From a bacterium (GTDB lineage Bacteria; Desulfobacterota; GWC2-55-46): a DNA stretch of 9,179 nt. This document shows, piece after piece, positions 1 to 5,621 of this stretch. Positions within the stretch are counted from its first letter, which is position 1. Each line of letters opens with the position of its first letter. The notes beneath the pieces are model-generated. The model worked only from the letters and a program-made list of their open reading frames with translations. It searched no databases and was not told where the DNA came from. Where the stretch lies: positions 1 through 9,179 of the forward strand of contig SCQA01000147.1 of the NCBI GenBank assembly GCA_004298725.1. The letters are read 5' to 3'. A program made the position numbers and the translations under genes.

Positions 1-1
1 C

Positions 2-85
2 TTTTACGAAGCATGTCATTTAAATAAGGGCTGGAAAGATAAAAAATATTTTATAATACTTGTTGGGAAGCTAAGGAGGTTGTGA
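2..85 (+). CDS. Possible 3' end of an upstream gene (partial)
   Basis: A reading frame is open from the left edge of the window to a TGA at 83-85, giving a 27-residue lysine- and aromatic-rich tail that ends in GKLRRL. The TGA overlaps the ATG of the next gene (TGATG), an arrangement typical of translationally coupled operon genes, and the strong ribosome binding site at 73-80 would lie inside this frame. Against it, 27 open codons in AT-rich DNA can occur by chance, and a TATAAT hexamer at 52-57 makes a plain intergenic promoter region equally possible. No family can be assigned from so short a tail. Confidence 0.3.
   Translation, partial: FYEACHLNKGWKDKKYFIILVGKLRRL
52..57 (+). promoter_or_regulatory. 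Possible -10 promoter element before the two-gene module
   Basis: A perfect TATAAT hexamer lies in an AT-rich stretch about 28 bases before the first start codon and would give a 5' leader of about 20 bases that includes the AAGGAGGT ribosome binding site. No convincing -35 hexamer is seen 16-18 bases upstream and there is no extended -10 TG. It is a weak candidate and competes with the reading of this stretch as coding sequence. Confidence 0.3.
73..80 (+). promoter_or_regulatory. Strong Shine-Dalgarno sequence that decides the start at 85
   Basis: AAGGAGGT is an almost complete anti-16S match. Its GGAGG core is five bases before ATG at 85 but only two bases before the in-frame GTG at 82, so ATG 85 is the better start. 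Confidence 0.75.
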
Positions 86-612
86 TGAGCCAAAAAATTT
101 CTTTTCCTCAATTTGGCATGGAGTTTTTAAGAAATGTTTTTACTGAACAACGGCTGAAAAAAGAATTAGACAAATCCTTTGTCCGTCAGGTGCCCATCAA
201 CACAAAAGAAGCCACGGGAACCGCGAACATTAGTTCTTGTACGGTCAGATTCCTTTCTGGCGAAGGACGCCCGGAATGGGAGAGGGTGTTTGACGTGTTT
301 GTTCCATTCAATATGTATTTGCAGATTCCAGTGCTGTTAGGCAACGAACATTACAATGTCAATGGTCAGGTGCGTATGCGTTTATGGCTTGAAGCTTACC
401 CGCCGTTAGTCGTTTATTTGAACGGCGCGCAGGTGCCGCCTTCGGAGGTGCAACTTACTGCAACCGGCGACGGCAATTGGTGGAACTCGGACGTTGCTAA
501 AAAATTCGGCCTTGAAGCTAAGTTAAAGGAGAGCATGGCCAAACAATTTACCGAGGAATTTCAGAAGTCATACGAAAGCAGGCGCATTGACATCATGGCT
601 CAAGTGAAATGA
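85..612 (+). CDS. Hypothetical protein, 175 aa, possible lipid-binding (TULIP-like) fold
   Basis: I do not recognise this protein with confidence. It has no signal peptide, no membrane segment and no obvious catalytic motif. The visible layout is an amphipathic helix near residues 10-30 (FGMEFLRNVFTEQRLKKELD), a block of alternating hydrophobic segments suggesting beta strands (about 45-125, including the run ending RMRLWLEAYPPLVVYLNG), and a charged C-terminal helix (about 137-165) closed by a short IDIMAQV segment. Helix, extended sheet, C-terminal helix resembles small LmeA/DUF2993-type TULIP proteins that bind lipids, but this is inference from layout and from memory of such proteins, not a domain match. 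The start at ATG 85 is set by the AAGGAGGT site. The next gene follows 58 bases downstream in the same direction, so the two are probably cotranscribed. Base composition appears more AT-rich than in the dehydrogenase operon, which may indicate an accessory origin. The gene itself is likely real; its function is open. Confidence 0.8.
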   Translation: MSQKISFPQFGMEFLRNVFTEQRLKKELDKSFVRQVPINTKEATGTANISSCTVRFLSGEGRPEWERVFDVFVPFNMYLQIPVLLGNEHYNVNGQVRMRLWLEAYPPLVVYLNGAQVPPSEVQLTATGDGNWWNSDVAKKFGLEAKLKESMAKQFTEEFQKSYESRRIDIMAQVK

Positions 613-670
613 CATCATGATTTGTCTGGGATGAGAGCTAATAAAACCTCAATCTGAAGAGGAGCGTTTA

Positions 671-1303
671 ATGCCTGCTGAAAAATTGAGAGCAATAGTG
701 GCGGTCTGTCATCACCGGCCTTTTAACTGCGGACACGTGGGGTGGGGGTACGAACATTCTGACGGTTCGTGGCGCGTCGGGGCAGTGGAAGGTCCGGGCT
801 GGCAGGGGGTGTTCAATGGTTTTTGGAGCAGGAAAGTAAACGGGTTGAATGACGTGATGGTTATTTTTGAAAACATGAAGAAGCTGAATGCGGAATATGA
901 CAACGTAAAGCTTCTGAACGTCGGCGCGAACGTGAGCGCAAACCCCGTGTTCGCAGATGAAATGAGCGCTTGGGTCAGCGGTTTAGAGTACAGCGTTATA
1001 AATAGAAATTGCATGGACAGCGCTTTTGACATATTAAATGCTTATGCGCCGGGCTATGTAATGGGCGTACTACCCAAGCCGGAAGATAATTGGTTCCCGA
1101 ACGATTGGTACAAAAATCTCCCTTCCTCAACTGAATATAACCTGAGTAACGCAATAAAAACCCAGCCGGATGTGCTTCTATCGGAAAATAAACAGAGCGT
1201 CGATGATTTATCTTTTAACGGTACTCCGCCGCCGTGGCGCATTATTGGAAATGAAAACTACTTTCCGCCAAGGAAGGGAAGACCTCTGCCAATGGTAAGA
1301 TAA
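671..1303 (+). CDS. Putative permuted papain-fold (NlpC/P60-superfamily-like) cysteine peptidase, 210 aa
   Basis: Two short motifs suggest a circularly permuted papain-fold enzyme. The first is an N-terminal histidine motif, CGHVGWGYE (residues 20-28, His22), followed by strands reading W-RVGAVEGPGW. The second is a later cysteine motif, INRNCMDSAFDIL (110-122, Cys114), at the start of a helix. In known permuted families (PPPDE, LRAT-like, DUF4105) the catalytic His precedes the Cys, and the Cys follows an Asn as here. Such enzymes cleave peptide or isopeptide bonds or move acyl groups; the substrate here is unknown. There is no signal peptide or membrane segment, so the protein is cytoplasmic or leaves by a non-Sec route. 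After the core, the C-terminal part (about 150-210) is polar and then proline-rich. The start is supported by AGAGGAG at 658-664, six bases before the ATG. It is convergent with the E2 gene 88 bases away. The gene is near certain; the enzyme class is a motif-based inference of moderate strength. Confidence 0.8.
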   Translation: MPAEKLRAIVAVCHHRPFNCGHVGWGYEHSDGSWRVGAVEGPGWQGVFNGFWSRKVNGLNDVMVIFENMKKLNAEYDNVKLLNVGANVSANPVFADEMSAWVSGLEYSVINRNCMDSAFDILNAYAPGYVMGVLPKPEDNWFPNDWYKNLPSSTEYNLSNAIKTQPDVLLSENKQSVDDLSFNGTPPPWRIIGNENYFPPRKGRPLPMVR

Positions 1304-1366
1304 AATTCTGATGCCGCTCTGCGTTATCGCGCTGGAGCGAGAAAAGATTTACGCGAAGGCCACTTT

Positions 1367-1390
1367 AAAAAAATAGGCATCTTTAAGCCC
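1367..1390 (-). terminator. Weak candidate terminator after the dehydrogenase operon
   Basis: Read on the - strand, immediately after the E2 stop codon, a short GGGC / GCCT stem (1387-1390 with 1375-1378, one G-U pair, eight-base loop) is followed by a seven-T run (1373-1367). The position and T tract suit intrinsic termination, but a four-pair stem is unusually weak, so it may be inefficient or fortuitous. Confidence 0.3.
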
Positions 1391-1391
1391 T

Positions 1392-2567
1392 TCACATGCT
1401 CTCTATGAATATCATGGCCGGGTCTTCGAGGTAAGCAATGACTTTCGTAAGAAACGCCGCGGCCTCGACTCCGTCAACCACCCTGTGGTCAAACGTAAGG
1501 GAGAGAGGCAATATCTTCCGTATGACTATCTTGCCGTCTTTTACCCACGGTTTGTCGCTTATCTTGCCTGTGCCGAGTATGGCGACATCAGGGTAGTTGA
1601 TGATGGGCGTTGCGTACGTGCCTCCAAATGACCCGTAGTTTGAAATGGTAAATGTGGAGCCTTTGAGTTCTTCAAGGGTTATCTTCCGTTCCCTCGCTTT
1701 TTTGCTAAGTTCCTGCAGTTCAGCCGCGAGTTCAAGGATGGTTTTTTTATTTACGTCCTTAACTACCGGCACCATAAGGCCGTCAGGCGTGTCAACGGCA
1801 ACCCCTGTGTTAAAATATTTCTTTACGACTATCTCTTCGCGCTCTTCGTCAACCGAGCCGTTTAACATCGGGTGCGTTTGAAGGGCGTGCTGGACCGCTT
1901 TAATGAAAAACGGCAAAAAAGTCAGGTGCAGGCCTTTTTCCTTGGCGGCTTTTTGTTCTCTGGCGCGAAGCGCCCACAGTTCGGTCACGTCCGCGTCGTC
2001 CATGCCGGTAACGGAGGCCGTGTTGTTCTTTGACGCGAGGAGGTTTTTTGTTATTGCTTTTCTTACGCCTTTAATCGGCACGCGTTCGATCGGGCCGGAT
2101 TTATCAGAGGCCTGAGCCAACGAAGGCTCCGCTACTTTTGCCGCGACATTTGCGCCGAGAACGTCTTTTTCAGTAACAACACCGCCAGGTCCTGTGCCGT
2201 TAATTTTAGCGATGTCAATGCCGAGTTTTCGCGCAAGCGTCCTCGCTTTCGGCGACGCGGTTATTATGTCTTCATCAGGAAGAGAGCCTACAACCGACAT
2301 TGACGGCCTGTTTGCCTTTGCTATTTCTTCCGGCGCCTCTATGAAAACTATTGTTTCGCCGACGTTTATAGCTTCTCCTTCGGTTTTGTTAAGCTTCAAT
2401 ATTCTGCCTTTTCTGGGCGACGGCACTTCGACTATGGCTTTGTCGGTTTCTATGTCGACAATGGCTTGATGTTCGGCAACTTCATCGCCGGGTTTTACGC
2501 GCCATTTGACTATCTCGCCTTCTGTTATGCCCTCGCCAAGGTCAGGGAGCTTGAATTCAAACGTCAT
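1392..2567 (-). CDS. pdhC: Dihydrolipoamide acyltransferase, E2 of a 2-oxo acid dehydrogenase complex
   Basis: This is the core E2 subunit: its swinging lipoyl arm takes the acyl group from E1 and its catalytic domain passes it to CoA, giving acetyl-CoA if the substrate is pyruvate. Domains in order: one lipoyl domain (about 1-77) with the lipoylated lysine in the ETDKA motif (Lys43); a linker; a peripheral subunit-binding domain (about 101-137, ASPKARTLARKLGID then GTGPGGVVTEKDV); a second linker; and the catalytic acyltransferase domain (about 160-391) with the DHRVVDG motif holding His361 and Asp365. At 391 residues with a single lipoyl domain it is the usual short bacterial form. The ATG at 2567 has AAGGAG five bases upstream and overlaps the stop of the preceding gene as ATGA, implying translational coupling. 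The catalytic domain reads most like Gram-positive-type PdhC, but a branched-chain E2 is not excluded. The partner E3 is not in the window. Confidence 0.95.
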   Translation of the reverse strand: MTFEFKLPDLGEGITEGEIVKWRVKPGDEVAEHQAIVDIETDKAIVEVPSPRKGRILKLNKTEGEAINVGETIVFIEAPEEIAKANRPSMSVVGSLPDEDIITASPKARTLARKLGIDIAKINGTGPGGVVTEKDVLGANVAAKVAEPSLAQASDKSGPIERVPIKGVRKAITKNLLASKNNTASVTGMDDADVTELWALRAREQKAAKEKGLHLTFLPFFIKAVQHALQTHPMLNGSVDEEREEIVVKKYFNTGVAVDTPDGLMVPVVKDVNKKTILELAAELQELSKKARERKITLEELKGSTFTISNYGSFGGTYATPIINYPDVAILGTGKISDKPWVKDGKIVIRKILPLSLTFDHRVVDGVEAAAFLTKVIAYLEDPAMIFIESM

Positions 2568-3235
2568 GGTTTCTCCTTGTTTTTAACGGCCCTCGGGTTG
2601 ACGTTGAAGGTTTTTACTATTTCCTTGAATACCTCCATGGCCCGGGGTTCCGAGAGCGGCCACGAGTTAGGCTCTATGAGAAGCGCCCTTGTCGATTTAT
2701 TTGAGCTTACGTCAAACACGTACACCGGAGAGCGCACGGTATTTGTGATTGTAGAGGAATCCGCTCCGGTGAATATTTCGCGCGTTTCGTTCAGGGCCAA
2801 TTCAAAGCCGTCCACGCCGTTTGCCGACGTGAATTCAACTATGTCGGCAACGTCCGGGCAGTAAGTCGCGCTCTTTGGCGTCGAGCTTTCGCAGTCGTAC
2901 CTTGCCACGTCGGTTGCGAACTGAAGAAACGGCACTGTCTTTTGGTCGAACATATTTTTTGGAAAAGAGTTCATGTCAATAAGCTCTACGGTAAAGAGCC
3001 AGCGCGCCTTGTTGTTTTTCATTTCTCCCACAAGCACGGACACAAAGCTTCCGTTACGCGCAAGGCTCTCGCTTACGACGTAGTTGTAAGGGTAGTCAAA
3101 AACAATGCCCGTTTCAAAGTTGCGGTACGTTTTAACCTGCGCGATTTCAGCGGTAGCGGCAACGGCAATCGGGTGGATATGCGTTATCAGCAGTGCGACC
3201 GCGGCAAAGCCGGATATTGTAAAAAGTTTCTTCAT
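2564..3235 (-). CDS. Secreted protein of unknown function inside the dehydrogenase operon, 223 aa
   Basis: The N-terminus is a clear Sec signal peptide: MKK, a hydrophobic core to about residue 24, and a signal peptidase I site near AVA26 or ATA29. No lipobox cysteine is present. The mature protein has no further membrane segment. Early on it carries YRNFETGIVFDYPYNY (37-52), which resembles the opening strands of PsbP-like or DUF1795-type domains; this is only a resemblance. Two cysteines (115 and 126) flank a short polar loop and could form a disulphide after export. The gene lies between E1-beta (52-base gap) and E2 (ATGA overlap), so it is cotranscribed and coupled to E2 translation, yet an exported protein cannot be a subunit of the cytoplasmic complex. 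No good Shine-Dalgarno sequence precedes the ATG at 3235, but the signal peptide supports that start. I do not recognise a function. Confidence 0.9.
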   Translation of the reverse strand: MKKLFTISGFAAVALLITHIHPIAVAATAEIAQVKTYRNFETGIVFDYPYNYVVSESLARNGSFVSVLVGEMKNNKARWLFTVELIDMNSFPKNMFDQKTVPFLQFATDVARYDCESSTPKSATYCPDVADIVEFTSANGVDGFELALNETREIFTGADSSTITNTVRSPVYVFDVSSNKSTRALLIEPNSWPLSEPRAMEVFKEIVKTFNVNPRAVKNKEKP

Positions 3236-3287
3236 TTTATTTTATCAAAAGCCGTGTTATAGGGTTTAGCCGCAAGTGCGCGAACAG

Positions 3288-4250
3288 TTAGAATTCCATG
3301 ACCGTTGCAAAGGCTTTTCTTATTCTGTCTATTTGCGGCATGTAAGCGTCTTCAAGCTTTGCCATGGGCGTTACGGCTTCAGGCCCGGCAACGCGGATTA
3401 CAGGCGCTTTAAGGTGCATTACGGCCTCTTCGGCCACAAGCGCGGCAATTTCAGCTCCAAGGCCGCCTGACCTTGTGGCTTCATGCGCTATAACGAGCCT
3501 TCCGGTTTTTCTTACGGAATTTAAAATTGCCTCTTCGTCAAACGGTTTTAAAGTCATCAGGTCTATTATTTCGGCGTCAAAACCCGCGCTTGCCTCGGCC
3601 GCCCTGTGGAGCATAGCGCCCCACGCAACCACGGTAATGTCTTTGCCTTCCTGATAAATAGCGGCCTTACCAAGCGGTATGGCGTAGTCTTCATCCGGCA
3701 CGTCGGTTTTTATCGAGCGGTAGAGCCTTGACGGTTCAAGGAAAATAACAGGGTCAGGGTCTCTTAAGGCCGACGTCAAAAGTCCTTTGGCGTTATAAGG
3801 GCTTGACGGCACAACTACTTTTATTCCGGGCATATGGCAAAAGAGCGCTTCGGCGGATTCAGAGTGAAGCTCCGGCGCTTTTATGCCTATGCCGTAAGGC
3901 ATTCGCACGACAATGGGGCAGGTGAAGCGGCCTCTTGAGCGCGAGCGAATCCTTCCGGCGTGTGAAAATATCTGCTCAAGACCCGCGTACGAAAAGGCCA
4001 TGAATTGTATTTCGGCAACGGGTTTAAGCCCGTAAGCCGCCATTCCTATCGCGGAGCCTATAATGCCAAGTTCGGCAAGAGGCGTGTCAATTACCCTTTC
4101 CGGCCCGAAGATTTCAAGAAGCCCTTCGGTAACGCGGAACACGCCGCCGTCCCTGCCGATGTCCTCGCCGAGCAGAACAACGTCGCTGTTGCGCTTCATT
4201 TCATTTTTCAGGGCGCTGTTTATCGCCTGAACAATATTGAGTTTAGCCAT
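3288..4250 (-). CDS. pdhB: 2-oxo acid (pyruvate) dehydrogenase E1 component, beta subunit
   Basis: With E1-alpha this forms the alpha2beta2 thiamin-diphosphate enzyme that decarboxylates the 2-oxo acid and acylates the lipoyl arm of E2. The 320-residue product has the standard beta-subunit layout: pyrimidine-binding domain with GED at 28-30 and DTPLAE at 55-60 (Glu60, the residue that activates the cofactor), HSESAEALF with His129, and the transketolase C-terminal domain, ending in a conserved PVIRVAGPEAVTPMA-type segment. The stretch around PVIFLEPSRLYRS and IPLGKA resembles Bacillus-type PdhB rather than alpha-proteobacterial PdhB, and there is no N-terminal lipoyl extension. I chose ATG 4250 because the protein then begins MAKLNIVQAI as family members do; the frame extends to a TTG at 4286, adding 12 residues the family lacks. 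There is no clear Shine-Dalgarno sequence before the ATG. It lies 54 bases after the E1-alpha stop. Confidence 0.94.
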   Translation of the reverse strand: MAKLNIVQAINSALKNEMKRNSDVVLLGEDIGRDGGVFRVTEGLLEIFGPERVIDTPLAELGIIGSAIGMAAYGLKPVAEIQFMAFSYAGLEQIFSHAGRIRSRSRGRFTCPIVVRMPYGIGIKAPELHSESAEALFCHMPGIKVVVPSSPYNAKGLLTSALRDPDPVIFLEPSRLYRSIKTDVPDEDYAIPLGKAAIYQEGKDITVVAWGAMLHRAAEASAGFDAEIIDLMTLKPFDEEAILNSVRKTGRLVIAHEATRSGGLGAEIAALVAEEAVMHLKAPVIRVAGPEAVTPMAKLEDAYMPQIDRIRKAFATVMEF

Positions 4251-4304
4251 TTTTCTTTTAAAATGCCGGTATGTCTTTAACCGCAACAGGCCCTTAGCGG
4301 CATG

Positions 4305-5372
4305 TTATTTTTCCCAGCCCAATGTTTTCAGTTCTTTTTTCTGCCGGAGCGTCAGTCTCGCGTTGGTAAAGCGTATTATGTCGGCTTTATCCGGAGGCGG
4401 ATAATTCTCAGCCTGAGATATCGCCTTGTCTATTTCGCTAAGCGCGTTGCCTGCAACGCCATCTTCATACGCCTGCGTCCAGAGGCCCTTTTTTTTCATA
4501 AAAAGCCTCAGCCTTATAAGCGGCTCCTTCTTTTTCCATTCTTCCACTTCTTCCGCGCTTCTGTACCTTGAAGAGTCGTCCGAGGTGGTATGGTCGTCAA
4601 GCCTATAGGTGAAGCATTCTATCAGGGTTGCGCCTTGTCCGCTTTTTGCCCTGTTAAGCGCGTCCTTTGTAGCCCGGTAAACGGCAAAAACATCATTTCC
4701 GTCAACTTGTATGCCTTCAATGCCGTAGCCGAACGCCCTTTGCGCTATGGTCTTTGCCGCTGTTTGCAGGTGTCTTGGCACGGATATGGCCCATTGGTTA
4801 TTCTGGCAGAGAAAAACCGCCGGCGCCTTGAAAACGCCGGCTAAGTTAAGCGCCTCGTGAAAGTCGCCGCGCGAGGAAGCGCCGTCGCCGAAGTACACGG
4901 CAGAGGCGCTTTTAGCGCCGCGTATCTTCATTGCCATGGCCGTGCCGGTCGCGTGAGGTATCTGCGAGCCTACGGGCACGCTCATGGGGAATATGTTAAG
5001 GCCGTCCGGCGCGCTCATGCCGCGTTCATCGCCGCTCCAGTACCTGAATAATTGCCACGCCGGGTAGCCAAGAGCAAGGAGAACGCCGGTTTCCCTGAAC
5101 GACGGGAATATCCAGTCGCTCTGTTCAAAGGCAATGGCGCTTCCCACCTGAGAGGCCTCTTGCCCGAGTATGGAGGCGTAAGTGCCGAGCCTGCCTTCAC
5201 GCTGAAGGCTTAATGCCCTTTGGTTGAAAGTCCTTGCCAGTATTATGCGCTCGAAGATTTTTTTTATTTCGTTGCCGTCAAAAGGCGGCATGAGTTCCGC
5301 GTCGGCTTCGCCGGATTCATCCAGCACCTCAAGCCGCCTGATTTTAAATTCATCTATTATGCTGATCGGCAT
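4305..5372 (-). CDS. pdhA: 2-oxo acid (pyruvate) dehydrogenase E1 component, alpha subunit
   Basis: This is the first gene of the operon and the thiamin-diphosphate-binding alpha subunit of E1. The cofactor motif begins at GDG (162-164) and closes at NN (191-192), the usual roughly 30-residue span. The N-terminal part contains REGRLGTYASILGQEA (58-73), typical of the family. The loop YRLDDHTTSDDSSRYR (256-271) carries the conserved active-site-loop His261 and looks partly like branched-chain 2-oxo acid E1-alpha, whose loop reads HSTSDDSSAYR, although the rest and the partner subunits resemble pyruvate dehydrogenase. Substrate is therefore probably pyruvate but not certain. The length (355) is normal. 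The residues before the internal Met28 align with the N-terminal segment of Bacillus-type E1-alpha, supporting the start at 5372. No Shine-Dalgarno sequence precedes it; a promoter at 5379-5407 places the predicted transcript start at the ATG itself. Confidence 0.94.
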   Translation of the reverse strand: MPISIIDEFKIRRLEVLDESGEADAELMPPFDGNEIKKIFERIILARTFNQRALSLQREGRLGTYASILGQEASQVGSAIAFEQSDWIFPSFRETGVLLALGYPAWQLFRYWSGDERGMSAPDGLNIFPMSVPVGSQIPHATGTAMAMKIRGAKSASAVYFGDGASSRGDFHEALNLAGVFKAPAVFLCQNNQWAISVPRHLQTAAKTIAQRAFGYGIEGIQVDGNDVFAVYRATKDALNRAKSGQGATLIECFTYRLDDHTTSDDSSRYRSAEEVEEWKKKEPLIRLRLFMKKKGLWTQAYEDGVAGNALSEIDKAISQAENYPPPDKADIIRFTNARLTLRQKKELKTLGWEK

Positions 5373-5378
5373 GAGTTC

Positions 5379-5407
5379 AGTTTATCTAACAAAGCTTACA
5401 CAGTCAA
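5379..5407 (-). promoter_or_regulatory. Sigma70-type promoter of the dehydrogenase operon
   Basis: On the - strand TTGACT (5407-5402), a 17-base spacer and TAAACT (5384-5379) match the -35 and -10 consensus at five and four of six positions. The usual -10 to +1 distance puts transcription start at about 5372, the A of the E1-alpha ATG, so the mRNA would be leaderless. This agrees with the absence of a Shine-Dalgarno sequence before that ATG. Confidence 0.55.
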
Positions 5408-5444
5408 GCCGGTTGAGTAACGGTTTGAGGTGTTCTTCAATATC

Positions 5445-5477
5445 CGCGCATCGGGCGCTCTGCGGCGCGTATGCGCG
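5445..5477. repeat. GC-rich inverted repeat between the divergent promoters
   Basis: CGCGCAT (5445-5451) is the exact inverse complement of ATGCGCG (5471-5477). Inside, GCGC (5455-5458) pairs with GCGC (5465-5468) around a six-base loop. It lies between the two -35 elements, centred about 90 bases upstream of the predicted dehydrogenase start and about 75 bases upstream of the fusion-gene start. It could be a regulator binding site or a hairpin; the local GC richness raises the chance that it is fortuitous. Confidence 0.4.
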
Positions 5478-5499
5478 CTTTCAGGTATATTTTCATTGT

Positions 5500-5529
5500 T
5501 TGACGCTTTGTTATGGTTTAAGATATAAA
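5500..5529 (+). promoter_or_regulatory. Sigma70-type promoter of the LplT-Aas fusion gene
   Basis: TTGACG (5500-5505), an 18-base spacer and TATAAA (5524-5529) match consensus at five of six positions each. Transcription would start near 5536, giving a leader of about 86 bases before ATG 5622. The strength of the match and its place in the divergent intergenic region make it the best promoter in the window. Confidence 0.65.
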
Positions 5530-5621
5530 ATTGCAGTCTTAAAGTGCGGGTAGTTTTAGCAGGGGCGTTTTTTCAGCAAGGGCGCCTTTACAGCATCCTT
5601 GAGGTTTTACAGGAAAGGCCA

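Noticed and set aside
1311..1348. Possible hairpin TCGC...GCGA after the papain-like gene
   Set aside because: Only four base pairs and no following T tract on the + strand, so there is no support for a terminator.
2466..2864. 132-codon + strand open frame antisense to the E2 and secreted-protein junction
   Set aside because: It overlaps two well-supported genes on the other strand, has no family features, and is explained by their codon use.
3236..3287. Possible internal promoter before the secreted-protein gene (TATAAC, GATAAAAT)
   Set aside because: AT-rich hexamers are present but no matching -35 element is found at proper spacing.
4251..4286. TTG start at 4286 for E1-beta
   Set aside because: It adds 12 basic residues absent from the family; the protein from ATG 4250 begins as E1-beta proteins do.
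5544..5621. GTG start at 5544 for the LplT-Aas fusion
   Set aside because: The extra 26 residues do not look like an LplT N-terminus, and ATG 5622 has a suitable ribosome binding site; 5544 would also fall only about eight bases after the predicted transcript start.
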